From positions 22,928 to 86,927 of IMG/VR virus record IMGVR_UViG_3300049919_000418: a stretch of DNA of 64,000 nucleotides; one strand, written 5' to 3'. The notes under the pieces were generated by a model. It ran no database searches. It was given only the letters and a program-made list of their open reading frames with translations, and had not been told where the DNA came from. Origin of the DNA: a virus. This document shows, piece after piece, positions 34,995-42,887 of the stretch (its first letter is position 1; every line of letters starts with the position of its first letter). Position numbers and translations under genes: made by a program.

Positions 34995-35803
34995 CAGATT
35001 AACTTTGTTGCGATTGACAAAACCTCCCTAGGGTTATTTTGTGAATAATCATCCCCGAACCAACGGCGCGGCGCAATAATTTCCTTTCTTTTATTTTTAT
35101 TTAAATAAGCGCCCCACCAACTGAAGGTGCTGTTGGCGATGATATTGTGATCGCAAAGTCTCATGCGCTGCAAATCTTCGGATTCGCTGAAACCCTCAGA
35201 AAATAAAAACTGCGGTCCAACAAAATTTTCCTTACACCATCCGATATCGTCCGAGAAAAACATAAAGTTGCATCCGTCGAAATAATTAATCGCGGTATCG
35301 TAATATTCGTGAGAGCAAACAGGGTGATTGTTCTGAAGGGCTAGATAGTCGCCACGTCTAACATGAATAGAAACTAGCGGTTTGCCCCTCTTGAAGTTTA
35401 TAAGTTCATGATTGAACTCCAAAATGTCTAACAAATCTTCCCGATATGCATCAAAATACATTGGACTTTGAAAGTAGCCGTGAAGATTGATATTTCCATG
35501 CGCCACGCACTCCGTCATTAGATACGAATCATAAGTAAACGATTGTTCTGATAGTGTTCGAAAATGGCCGCGAATAATATTGAGATCAACAAATTCGCCA
35601 ACCCCTTCGAATATGTCGGGCAGGTTGAACTTGACGGGCCTTTCCAGCCCGTCAGCGCCCGTTTCAAGCCTCTCAAGCATGTTAGAGAAGGGCAGTGCCA
35701 CTTCAAGCCCGCAACGCCGTGCAATGCCATACAGGGAGGCAAATTGGAAAAGCTGATTTCCCAATCGTCCGTTATATCCGATGCCTGCGTTTGTAATTAT
35801 CAT
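34994..35803 (-). CDS. GT11 alpha-1,2-fucosyltransferase-like
   Basis: 269 residues. All GT11 signatures are present: GRLGNQLFQFASLYG near the start, SIHVRRGDYL (about residue 147) and NSTFSWWGAYLN near residue 233. GT11 enzymes transfer L-fucose from GDP-fucose in alpha-1,2 linkage. A GDP-mannose 4,6-dehydratase, the first step to GDP-fucose, is encoded at 37135-38178. The start overlaps the RecA gene stop by four bases. Confidence 0.82.
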   Translation of the reverse strand: MIITNAGIGYNGRLGNQLFQFASLYGIARRCGLEVALPFSNMLERLETGADGLERPVKFNLPDIFEGVGEFVDLNIIRGHFRTLSEQSFTYDSYLMTECVAHGNINLHGYFQSPMYFDAYREDLLDILEFNHELINFKRGKPLVSIHVRRGDYLALQNNHPVCSHEYYDTAINYFDGCNFMFFSDDIGWCKENFVGPQFLFSEGFSESEDLQRMRLCDHNIIANSTFSWWGAYLNKNKRKEIIAPRRWFGDDYSQNNPREVLSIATKLI

Positions 35804-36942
35804 ACAAGATCTTTTGCGGAAATATAATTACTGAGGGTCGATTTCCAGAAATTCAAAATTTCTGGTTGAGATATATATTTGTCAAATTTTGCCGCACCAT
35901 TAACCTTGTCCCGAACATCCTCTATTTTGGCCTCCCGCATTTTTGCAAGTGCATTTTCGGAAAAATAAATCCACGCGCCACCCGTTGTTATAAAGCCAAG
36001 CATCAACAGCATTTTTTTAATTTCAAGCTCTGTCGCAATGCGTCCATCTTCTCCGTCCGCAGAGTAAAGGACTGGATACTTTACCAGTAATCTGCTTTTT
36101 TCGTTTTCCGTCTTTTCCAATAAAACTCCTACCCAATGCCCGATGACATTTGTTTCGCTAAAATCTAAAATGGCTTTATCTCCGCTTTTAAGAATAAGTC
36201 CCTCTTTATATCTTGGTTTGAATGTCAGAATATAATTGGCGAAATGAATTGCCGCATTTCCGCCGCCGCCGCTAATTGCCATCTGCTCCTTAATCGCGTA
36301 TTTGTCTTCGATTTTTGCAATAACCTGAACAATGACAATCATCATATGTCCAAGCTCAGACATAGGAAGGGAAACCTTTTTAAATAATAATTTTGTTAAA
36401 ACGTTAGGTCCGCAAACTTGAACGGCGTCCGTAAAATCCTTGTTTAAATCGGATCTCTTCATCATTCCATCGAGACTATCGATAATAAACGCATACCGAT
36501 AATTATCTGGATTAATTTTAATTAAATCGTAAATAAATTGAGCGACAGGTTCGTAAACATTGCATTTTAAAATAAAGCATGTCCCCGGAACCCACTCTTT
36601 CGGTTCGGTTACGAATTTAATGCCACTCCTTTTTTGCATCTTTTTCGACATTCTACCCTCGGCCTTAACGTAAAGGGCTTTTGAATTCGGAACTGATTGA
36701 AGAAAGTTTTTTACGACTTCAAGGCTTTGGCTCGTTTTTCCAGATTCACTCGCTCCACCGAATCGATGGATTCCCGGCGTGAAACCTCCGTCCATGGCGA
36801 GGTCAAGTTCTATGCTACCGCTAGATACCTTAAACGATACTTCTGGGCAAAAATTATAATGATCGTCCTTGTATTCGCTAAGGAATAACTCTAGCGGATT
36901 TTTTTTCTCTTTGGGGAACTCTTCTGTTTTTTCTTTTGCCAT
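35800..36942 (-). CDS. recA: RecA-like recombinase
   Basis: 380 residues. The N-domain has VSSGSIELDLAMDGGFTPGIH, Walker A GGASESGKTSQS, and a mid-domain AFIIDSLDGMMKR (Walker B with IIDS). The DNA-binding loop 2 region is near AISGGGGNAAIHFANYI. Length fits bacterial RecA/UvsX. A C-terminal KYISQPEILNFWK helix gives an extra tail. It would catalyse strand exchange for recombination-driven replication. Lies in the replication operon between glycan genes. Confidence 0.85.
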   Translation of the reverse strand: MAKEKTEEFPKEKKNPLELFLSEYKDDHYNFCPEVSFKVSSGSIELDLAMDGGFTPGIHRFGGASESGKTSQSLEVVKNFLQSVPNSKALYVKAEGRMSKKMQKRSGIKFVTEPKEWVPGTCFILKCNVYEPVAQFIYDLIKINPDNYRYAFIIDSLDGMMKRSDLNKDFTDAVQVCGPNVLTKLLFKKVSLPMSELGHMMIVIVQVIAKIEDKYAIKEQMAISGGGGNAAIHFANYILTFKPRYKEGLILKSGDKAILDFSETNVIGHWVGVLLEKTENEKSRLLVKYPVLYSADGEDGRIATELEIKKMLLMLGFITTGGAWIYFSENALAKMREAKIEDVRDKVNGAAKFDKYISQPEILNFWKSTLSNYISAKDLV

Positions 36943-36946
36943 AATT

Positions 36947-37153
36947 TTAAATATTTCTTTTTTGTTTGTATAAGTTGCATTCCAAACAGTGTAGCGGTTG
37001 AAGGTCTTCTATGTTTCGTCGGAAACAAATGTATCCAAGGTGAAGGGTATTATTTCCGCAGCATCCGAAATCCCCGATTTCCTCCTGATTCGTGCTTCTA
37101 AATTTGCAGGCATCGAACTTTTCTTGCCCGGGAATTAACTCTTCGTCTGGCAT
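36947..37153 (-). CDS. Small Cys-rich protein, probable metal binding
   Basis: 68 residues with seven cysteines: CKF, GCCGN, YICF and a C-terminal CLECN. The spacing suggests a zinc or iron-sulfur site. Similar short Cys-rich proteins sit beside sugar-modifying genes in other loci. It overlaps the GDP-mannose dehydratase gene by 19 bases. Function unknown; a structural or regulatory metal-binding role is a guess. Confidence 0.55.
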   Translation of the reverse strand: MPDEELIPGQEKFDACKFRSTNQEEIGDFGCCGNNTLHLGYICFRRNIEDLQPLHCLECNLYKQKRNI

Positions 37154-38178
37154 ATCGCGTGGTCAATCAATTCTTCAATAATCAAATCAAAATTATACTT
37201 TGGATTCCAACCTAACTCAGTGCGAGCCAAGGAACTATTGCCGCAAAGGCTAAACTCTTCTCTCCCTCTAAAAAATAGAGGATCGATTGTAACCAATGTT
37301 CCGTATAAACTTTCTAACGTTTCGCTGCCCTCTCCGAACCATCTTTGCCAAGCGCAATCAATTCCAGCGGTCCTAAAAGATTTTTCAATGAACTCTCTAA
37401 CGGAATGGGTTTTGCCAGAGCTGAGAATATAGGATTTTGGTTCTGGCGCGTTGAGGATTTTCCAAATTCCGTCGGCGAAATCAGATGCGTGACTCCAATC
37501 CCTCACACTTTCCAGATTACCAACAGCAATCGGGCGGAATTTCTTTTTTAAATCAATTGCATTTTTAATTTCTGCAACTCCTGATGCGATTTTTCCGCTC
37601 AAAAAAGCGGTTGATCTTCGCGGGCTTTCAGCATTATAAAGGATGGCTTCGGATGCGAACAACTCGTATTTTTCCCGATAACATCTAATTAATGTTTGCG
37701 CCGCGCCCTTTGCAACTCCGTAAGGGTTTCTTGGGTTTGCTGGCGTTGATTCATCTTGAAGATCGCAATGAACTTTTCCAAAAATCTCAGAGCTTCCCAT
37801 TGAAATATAACGACAATAAGGGTGGAGTTGCAAACTTTCTAACTGATGTAAAACCCCATTGAGATTCGCGTCGATACTGGAATATGGGGAAACCCAACTA
37901 TCCTCAACGGAGCCATTTCCGGCAAAATTAATAAAATAATTCGGACTTTCGTTATTGATTAACGAATTCACCGCTGACTTATCGGTGATATCAAGGCCAA
38001 CAACCTTAATTCTATCGCCATAATTAGTAATACATTGTTTTAAATTTTTATTGTAATTGGCAAGCCCCGCTCTTCTAACAGCGGCGACAACTTGAAAATC
38101 AGTGTTTTCAAGGATGAATTCGGCCATGTAGCTGCCTAGCTGTCCGCTAGCTCCGGTGATAATTACGTTTTTTGGCAT
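37135..38178 (-). CDS. gmd: GDP-mannose 4,6-dehydratase
   Basis: 347 residues, family length. NADP-binding GASGQLGSYMAEF at the start; active-site SSEIFG (Ser) and NPYGVAKGAA (Tyr-x3-Lys); NAESPRRSTAFLSGKI and SVRDWSHASDFADGIW, both diagnostic of GMD. It converts GDP-D-mannose to GDP-4-keto-6-deoxymannose, the precursor of GDP-fucose, GDP-rhamnose and GDP-perosamine. No GDP-fucose synthase was seen in this window, so the next enzyme is elsewhere or host-supplied. Confidence 0.88.
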   Translation of the reverse strand: MPKNVIITGASGQLGSYMAEFILENTDFQVVAAVRRAGLANYNKNLKQCITNYGDRIKVVGLDITDKSAVNSLINNESPNYFINFAGNGSVEDSWVSPYSSIDANLNGVLHQLESLQLHPYCRYISMGSSEIFGKVHCDLQDESTPANPRNPYGVAKGAAQTLIRCYREKYELFASEAILYNAESPRRSTAFLSGKIASGVAEIKNAIDLKKKFRPIAVGNLESVRDWSHASDFADGIWKILNAPEPKSYILSSGKTHSVREFIEKSFRTAGIDCAWQRWFGEGSETLESLYGTLVTIDPLFFRGREEFSLCGNSSLARTELGWNPKYNFDLIIEELIDHAICQTKS

Positions 38179-38369
38179 TAGATTCCGCTGAAAGTCAGAA
38201 TGATTTTGGCATTATCCAATATCTCATCTTCGAGCTTTTCATTTAATCTTAATGTGATTGCGGCCTTTAATTCATCGCATTCTTCCGGCGAAATGAATCG
38301 ATTCCGAGTGTAATCCAAAATTGCTTCATCAAAAACTTCCGAAAAGAAGTCCCTCGTTATAGTCCTCAT
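38178..38369 (-). CDS. Small hypothetical protein
   Basis: 63 residues, acidic and helical (FFSEVFDEAILDYTRNRF, ECDELKAAITLRLNEKLEDEIL). It shares one base with the GMD start and four with the next gene, so it is a tight member of the operon. No family recognised. Confidence 0.6.
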   Translation of the reverse strand: MRTITRDFFSEVFDEAILDYTRNRFISPEECDELKAAITLRLNEKLEDEILDNAKIILTFSGI

Positions 38370-38710
38370 TGTTGTTTTTTTGGTTTGTAAAAATTCTCTT
38401 TTGCTTTCTCTGTCTGCGGATCTGGCGCTCCAAGCTTGCTTTCCCTTTGTTGGCTCATTTCTTTGCTAAGGTCGAAAAGCTCTCCATAGGTTTTGGCATT
38501 TTGAGTTTTTCTAACAAAATCCTTTCCTGAGAAAGGGTTTACCTTCACATCGATTGCCATTTGTGGCGCTGAGTAAACGCGCTTCCACTCGGATTTTCCA
38601 AGCTCCGCAATCTCTTCCTCGGAACCAAAATACTCCTTAAGGTCATTCATTTGGAAAAACACATCACGATATTCCTGAGTTTCGTGGTTTACAAAAACGT
38701 AGTACGGCAT
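38366..38710 (-). CDS. FmdB-like small regulatory protein
   Basis: 114 residues. The first 60 (MPYYVFVNHETQEYRDVFF, QMNDLKEYFGSEEEIAEL) follow the pattern of phage FmdB-type proteins: a short beta hairpin, an 'M-x-x-L' helix, then a strand with APQMAIDVK. The zinc-binding cysteines of cellular FmdB are absent, as in other phage versions. Rest is charged. Transcription-linked roles are suggested for the family but unproven here. Confidence 0.5.
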   Translation of the reverse strand: MPYYVFVNHETQEYRDVFFQMNDLKEYFGSEEEIAELGKSEWKRVYSAPQMAIDVKVNPFSGKDFVRKTQNAKTYGELFDLSKEMSQQRESKLGAPDPQTEKAKENFYKPKKQQ

Positions 38711-39789
38711 TAAATAATATTTTCTAAAATTGTATTGGCGGTTTTTTCAAACGTCCACTCTTTAAGTTTTTCGCCTTCGAAATTGTTGACTTTTGCCCTT
38801 TCAACAGAAAGCAGCATGGCACTAATAAGATCTTTTTCATCGAAATCGAACCATTGACCCTGATTTGTCGTTTGCCCCTTCGCGAAAAACATTCCGTCCT
38901 CCGCGTCAATCATTCCGCTTGGGTTAATTAAAATAGAGTTGCTTTCATTGCAAAAGTCTTTGTGAACGTGGGCATTTAATACAATTACTTGTTTTCCAAG
39001 GCACATTGATTGAAAAAGGGGAAGGTTGAAACCCTCGCAACCGCTCATGCCTGTAAGATCGATATCGGCTTGATTTAAAGTCTTGTTGTAAAGATCGTTC
39101 GTTGGGAGAAACGGCAAAATATTAATATTCCAAGGCATCGTCCGGTCTGGCATCGCGTCAAGAATGGCGTTATTTTGGGATTCATCCATATGCATATTAT
39201 GCACCGAACAATCCAATCTAAATCGTGGGTCGCCGCCGAATGTTTTTGCCCATGCCGCAATAACCTTTAATGTGTGTTTACGTTTTTCGATTTTGCCACG
39301 AATGCCAAAGGTGATAACCTCTTCCTTCGGGTCTTTGTCAATTTTGTGAAATGAATTCGAATCGAAAGCCAATGGACAGTAAATTACTTCTGTTGAACCC
39401 TTCAGATGTGCGTCAAACACATTTTTTGTGTATCGACTCGTTACAAACACCTTATCTAGCTGAGACAATCTTGAAGCCTCATAAGTGGTAAGCGTGTCTG
39501 TTTCGTGGAACGTAAGCAGATTTTGCTTTGAACCAATGGCTTTTTCGGAGCCTCGAATGTGCCAGATTGCAAGTGACGGCGATTCACGATTGTAATTCTC
39601 TTCAGAGAATTTAGAGTTTTTACTAATTCTATTTTTTTCCTCCTCGGAAACGGAAAAACATCCCAAATCGATTCGATCTTGAACCGGGAAAAGGCAAATA
39701 TCGTTGTTTTTACTTAATTCCCGATAGATGTTAAAGCTCGTTTGCCCGATGGATGTCGGATTGAACGGCGCGTCAAAATTAATTATCAT
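38710..39789 (-). CDS. GT4-like glycosyltransferase
   Basis: 359 residues, GT-B fold. NFDAPFNPTSIGQTSFNIYREL begins the N-domain; VFVTSRYTKNVF and ITFGIRGKIEKRKHTLKVI link the domains; LTGMSGCEGFNLPLFQSMCLGKQVIV is the GT4 donor site with the conserved Glu. One-base overlap with the FmdB-like gene. Its ribosome-binding sequence GGGGAA lies in a hairpin (39796-39827), so translation may be limited. Donor unknown. Confidence 0.8.
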   Translation of the reverse strand: MIINFDAPFNPTSIGQTSFNIYRELSKNNDICLFPVQDRIDLGCFSVSEEEKNRISKNSKFSEENYNRESPSLAIWHIRGSEKAIGSKQNLLTFHETDTLTTYEASRLSQLDKVFVTSRYTKNVFDAHLKGSTEVIYCPLAFDSNSFHKIDKDPKEEVITFGIRGKIEKRKHTLKVIAAWAKTFGGDPRFRLDCSVHNMHMDESQNNAILDAMPDRTMPWNINILPFLPTNDLYNKTLNQADIDLTGMSGCEGFNLPLFQSMCLGKQVIVLNAHVHKDFCNESNSILINPSGMIDAEDGMFFAKGQTTNQGQWFDFDEKDLISAMLLSVERAKVNNFEGEKLKEWTFEKTANTILENII

Positions 39790-39795
39790 TTTATG

Positions 39796-39827
39796 TTCCC
39801 CGTTTGTATTTTACAACAAGCGGGGAA
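39796..39827 (-). promoter_or_regulatory. Hairpin covering the ribosome-binding site of the GT4 gene
   Basis: TTCCCCG (39796-39802) pairs perfectly with CGGGGAA (39821-39827), with further pairing of TTTGT and ACAAG. On the minus strand the 3' arm is GGGGAA, six bases before the GT4 ATG at 39789. No U-run follows, so a translation-control or processing element is likelier than a terminator. Confidence 0.55.
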
Positions 39828-39835
39828 GGGTTAAA

Positions 39836-40222
39836 TTACCAATCTTCAACCTCGTCAACCGGAGCGGTGCGCTTGCCGTCTGCTCGCGGTGAGGGCTTAG
39901 CCGCCGCCTCGCCAGAGGATGCTGAGCGCGGAGGGAGCTCAACTCGTTCCGCCACAATCACAACCTTTGAACGCTTTTCGCCCTCCTTTTCCCAAGTTTC
40001 TTGGGTCAATCGACCAGAGATAATCGCAAGATCACCTTTTTTACAATATTGCAGGGCAATTTCTGCGGGCTTGCCCCAAACTGCAACGTCGAAGAAGTGA
40101 GCTTCATCCTTTTTAAAGGTGTCAACCGCAATGCGGCCTTCTGCTTTAACACTATCTCCAACTTTTTTTTCGGTTAGGTCAGAAACCCAACGTCCCGTCA
40201 TATTCACACTATTTAGACTCAT
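39836..40222 (-). CDS. ssb: Single-stranded DNA-binding protein
   Basis: 128 residues. The OB-fold core is MSLNSVNMTGRW, AVDTFKKDEAHFFDVAVWG, YCKKGDLAIISGRLTQETW, VVIVAERVELP, matching bacterial SSB. The linker is Ala/Pro/Ser-rich and the end is the acidic DEVEDW tail used to contact partner proteins. It has its own predicted promoter at 40258-40285. Confidence 0.88.
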   Translation of the reverse strand: MSLNSVNMTGRWVSDLTEKKVGDSVKAEGRIAVDTFKKDEAHFFDVAVWGKPAEIALQYCKKGDLAIISGRLTQETWEKEGEKRSKVVIVAERVELPPRSASSGEAAAKPSPRADGKRTAPVDEVEDW

Positions 40223-40225
40223 ACT

Positions 40226-40525
40226 TTACTTTGTTTTATTTGGTTTTACCAGCCCGTAGTTTAATCTTTCTATCGAAAATGTCAAGACAAAACTTAACAT
40301 TAAATCAAAAAGATTTCCAAAAAACAGGCTTGGCCCCATATTACACCAAAAGACGAAGCATGCGGCACAAATTGTTGTTGGATACCTAAAATAATACAAA
40401 AAACTGTATTTATTTTCTAATAAAATTAATTTATTAATTAGTCTAACTCGTTGACGCGCAAAAAGCGGCGTCTGGTTGAAAATAATCCAGAAAAAATACG
40501 CCGCGAAATAATATTTTAATTCCAT
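40226..40525 (-). CDS. Small membrane protein
   Basis: 99 residues with two hydrophobic stretches: YYFAAYFFWIIFN near the start and the pair ICAACFVFWCNM/FFGNLFDLMLSFVLTFSI near the end, so two or three membrane segments. It overlaps the next upstream gene by ten bases. No lysis motif was recognised, although holins have this size. Function unknown. Confidence 0.5.
   Translation of the reverse strand: MELKYYFAAYFFWIIFNQTPLFARQRVRLINKLILLENKYSFLYYFRYPTTICAACFVFWCNMGPSLFFGNLFDLMLSFVLTFSIERLNYGLVKPNKTK
40258..40285 (-). promoter_or_regulatory. Predicted promoter for ssb
   Basis: On the minus strand TTGACA (40280-40285), 16 bases, TAAACT (40258-40263), 36 bases before the ssb ATG and inside the end of the membrane-protein gene. 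The -10 TAAACT is identical to that of the ribonucleotide reductase promoter. Confidence 0.6.
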
Positions 40526-40731
40526 TTTGATTTTTTTGCGTATTCCCGGAAGTTTTTAAATATGAAGATCTGAGTTGTTTTCCAAAACCAAACCTTGAAA
40601 AGCGAATTGTGCCACCAAAAGAAAAAGTTTGACCAAAATTCGCCACGGGTAAATTCAATCACCTCGTCATCGGACCAAAGACGCTCAGACAATTGGTGGT
40701 AGCGCCGGATAAAATCTACTTTATTTAACAT
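40516..40731 (-). CDS. Small aromatic-rich hypothetical protein
   Basis: 71 residues, rich in Trp and Phe (GEFWSNFFFWWHNSLFKVWFWKTTQIF), with a basic C-terminus. Overlaps both neighbours (ten and seven bases), which supports a real gene. The Trp/Phe stretch could be membrane-associated. No family recognised. Confidence 0.5.
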   Translation of the reverse strand: MLNKVDFIRRYHQLSERLWSDDEVIEFTRGEFWSNFFFWWHNSLFKVWFWKTTQIFIFKNFREYAKKSKWN

Positions 40732-41096
40732 TTTTCATTCCTTTTTCTAACAACATACCCGGCAGCTTTTTCATAATCCATTTCTGATATTCTTTCGTAA
40801 ACGGACGATTTTGAAAACAGGTCATTAAAAAGATCTAACGAAATAGTTTTTCCCAAAATTAAAGGCATTCCGGCTTCAAGGCTTTGAACCCCACATTTTA
40901 GAATTAATTTTACTTTAGCTATGTTCCAAGGAAAAAGCGCCGCCCGCAAACTTTTCGTTAAAATAATTTCGTCACTTTCTTGTGCCTTCTTTATTTTCTT
41001 TAAAAACGATAAGTCTCTCCTTAATCGACATGCTCCTGAAGCCGTTAATTCCCTCAAAAGACCCCTCTTGTTGCTACTGTAGCTGTCTATATTCAT
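40725..41096 (-). CDS. Hypothetical protein, first gene of minus operon
   Basis: 123 residues, basic and helical. No recognised domain; RGLLRELTASGACRLRRDL and LFPWNIAKVKLILKC are distinctive stretches. It is the promoter-proximal gene of the minus-strand transcription unit and faces a divergent plus-strand operon. Early phage genes in that position often alter host functions, but no evidence points to a role here. Confidence 0.52.
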   Translation of the reverse strand: MNIDSYSSNKRGLLRELTASGACRLRRDLSFLKKIKKAQESDEIILTKSLRAALFPWNIAKVKLILKCGVQSLEAGMPLILGKTISLDLFNDLFSKSSVYERISEMDYEKAAGYVVRKRNEKC

Positions 41097-41491
41097 TACT
41101 ATATATTATATTAATTCCAAGGGCTCAGGCTCCGCACCTGCTTTCAAAAAGAAAGACACAGCGAAGCCATAAGCCCTATCACGAATAAAATCGTATTTTT
41201 CCAATGGGACGAGTATTTCACCAACCTTTCGATTGATGCTCCACAAGAAAACTTAAAAGCGGCCAAACGTTTGGGAATAATAATTCTGAAAGCCTCGTTT
41301 TCTTGTCCTGTCGGGTTTTCCTTGGTCCCGAACTCCCTTCTTAAACCTATCACAGAGCATACTGCGAAGAGAACGTTATGTCGGGAACAATATCGGATAT
41401 TTTCAATAAGTCAACGAAAAAGATTGACTTTTTTAATATTTTCTGTTAATTTCTTTCAAAACCAAGCAACTACAAGGAAAAATAAAAATAA
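41097..41491. other. Divergent intergenic control region
   Basis: 395 bases between the two divergent operons. It holds a clear plus-strand promoter (41424-41452) and, on the minus strand, a TATAAT in the AT-rich stretch near 41108-41113 without a convincing -35. An open frame at 41144-41353 on the minus strand ends in a hydrophobic tail but lacks other support. Confidence 0.5.
41424..41452 (+). promoter_or_regulatory. Predicted sigma70-like promoter
   Basis: TTGACT (41424-41429), 17 bases, TAATTT (41447-41452), 40 bases before the sigma-like gene. Fits a promoter read by host RNA polymerase. Confidence 0.65.
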
Positions 41492-41947
41492 ATGGCGGCG
41501 GAAATAGGAGAAATGGAGCTGATCGAGGCTTACAAAAAAGGCGACGAGAGGGCGGGGAACCAATTATTTGAAAACAATAAAAAATTAATTCATTTTATTT
41601 ACGAAAGGCACTTCAAATTGAGCGGATGCCCGCAAGAGGATCTTTTCCAAGAGGGCTGTTTGGGTCTTTTCGAAGCAATCCGTAAGTTTGATCCGCTACA
41701 AAAAGATCGGTTTGCCAGCTACAAAAGTCTTTTAATCAGGGCGAAAATGTATGGTTTCAGGCATAAATTTTTTAAAATCGTTGCGGAGCCCTTGGGGGAT
41801 GAGCATTTAAAAATTCCAAGCGTTCCATCCAGTTACGAAAAAATGAATTATTTAATCTTTGAGCTTGACAATTTGGTAGGGTCCGGTAAGATGTCGAAAT
41901 CTAAAGCCACTCAGGTTTTAACAAAAATAATTAAAGGAACAAGATGA
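41492..41947 (+). CDS. Small sigma-70 region-2-like protein
   Basis: 151 residues. ELIEAYKKGDERAGNQLFENN followed by EDLFQEGCLGLFEAIRKFDP and DRFASYKSLLIRAKMYGFR corresponds to sigma-70 regions 2.1-2.2, the part that binds the RNA polymerase beta-prime clamp. No clear region 4 is present; the C-terminal 50 residues are helical and short. It may be a truncated sigma factor, an anti-host factor that occupies the clamp, or a late-gene regulator. An ATG at 41513 behind GGAG is an alternative start. First gene of the plus operon. Confidence 0.68.
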   Translation: MAAEIGEMELIEAYKKGDERAGNQLFENNKKLIHFIYERHFKLSGCPQEDLFQEGCLGLFEAIRKFDPLQKDRFASYKSLLIRAKMYGFRHKFFKIVAEPLGDEHLKIPSVPSSYEKMNYLIFELDNLVGSGKMSKSKATQVLTKIIKGTR

Positions 41948-42150
41948 TGAGAGATAAAATCAAAGTAATGGAAAATAGTCGCGGGCGTTTTATTGGGGTT
42001 GCTACGACTCAGGGCGCTACAATGAATGCGCGATACATTGGAAGCACGGACAATTACGTTCGACTCTTTGATCGTAATTCAAAGCAGGAAGTGAAAATGA
42101 AAAAGTCAAGTGTGGCGAGCGTCACATATGCGGGCGAAACATACGCCTAA
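41944..42150 (+). CDS. Conserved small phage protein
   Basis: 68 residues. KVMENSRGRFIGVATTQGATMNARYIG and the rest form a beta-rich small fold similar to a short family common in large phages. It overlaps the sigma-like gene by four bases. Function unknown. Confidence 0.58.
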   Translation: MMRDKIKVMENSRGRFIGVATTQGATMNARYIGSTDNYVRLFDRNSKQEVKMKKSSVASVTYAGETYA

Positions 42151-42159
42151 ACCTTTGAG

Positions 42160-42185
42160 GATGTAAGGGAAACTTTACATCTTTA
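42160..42185 (+). terminator. Weak hairpin, possible terminator or attenuator
   Basis: GATGTAA (42160-42166) pairs with TTACATC (42175-42181), loop GGGAAACT, then TTTAA. The U-run is short, so termination would be partial. Confidence 0.4.
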
Positions 42186-42195
42186 ACCATAAGAA

Positions 42196-42876
42196 ATGCT
42201 ACAAACTCTAAAATTTACGGGAGACGAATCTAATTTTTTCATTTCGTCGGACCTTCATATCAACCAAACGTGTTCTAGCTGGACGACCCCGCTATGGGCT
42301 TCGAGGGGATATTCTTCGAAGCAAGCTCATAAAGAAGGGGTTGTAAAGTCTTGGAACGCGGTGTGCTCGTTTAATTCGGTTTGTTTTCTATTGGGTGATA
42401 TTATTTTTGAAGATGAGTGCGGCGATCGCTTTGAAAGCTTGATGAACGAGCTTGTTTTTAAAAAGCTTTACATCTTGTGGGGGAACCACAATTCCGGTCA
42501 TGGAATAACTTACAAAAAAATCCTTAGAGAAAAGTTTCCCAATGTTTTTGGAGTCGGGGCAGAGGTTTACCCCCTTGAATGGAATATAAATTCCGAGAAA
42601 ACGGTTGTTTTTTTGCCTCAATATGCCGAGGTGTCAATTAATCGAACTTTTTACGTTTTAAGTCACTATCCAATTATCAGTCACAACAAGATGGCTAAGG
42701 AAAGTATTCATCTGAGTGGACACACACATTCGAATCTTCCCTTAACCAACAAGGATACGGGAGACGGGAAAAGGCTCGACACGGGGTGGGATAGCTTTGG
42801 AAGGCCGATTAGCTTTCATGAAGTAAAAAACCTCATGCGGCACCGCCCAATTGATGCGCGTGACCATCATCGATAA
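42196..42876 (+). CDS. Calcineurin-like metallophosphoesterase
   Basis: 226 residues. ISSDLHINQ (D-x-H), LLGDIIFED, ILWGNHNSGHG, LSHYPIISH and LSGHTHSN give the full two-metal set of calcineurin-type phosphoesterases. Similar phage proteins act on phosphoesters of nucleotides or RNA. The nearby dNMP kinase suggests nucleotide metabolism. Substrate unknown. Confidence 0.8.
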   Translation: MLQTLKFTGDESNFFISSDLHINQTCSSWTTPLWASRGYSSKQAHKEGVVKSWNAVCSFNSVCFLLGDIIFEDECGDRFESLMNELVFKKLYILWGNHNSGHGITYKKILREKFPNVFGVGAEVYPLEWNINSEKTVVFLPQYAEVSINRTFYVLSHYPIISHNKMAKESIHLSGHTHSNLPLTNKDTGDGKRLDTGWDSFGRPISFHEVKNLMRHRPIDARDHHR

Positions 42877-42887
42877 TTTTAAAACAT

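Noticed and set aside
39804-40100. Plus-strand frame across ssb
   Set aside because: It is a shadow of the well-supported SSB gene on the minus strand.
40226-40525. Holin
   Set aside because: Size and membrane segments would fit, but it lies at the head of the replication operon, with no lysin nearby.
41144-41353. 69-residue minus-strand frame in the divergent region
   Set aside because: No ribosome-binding site or homology; only a hydrophobic tail. Kept as intergenic.
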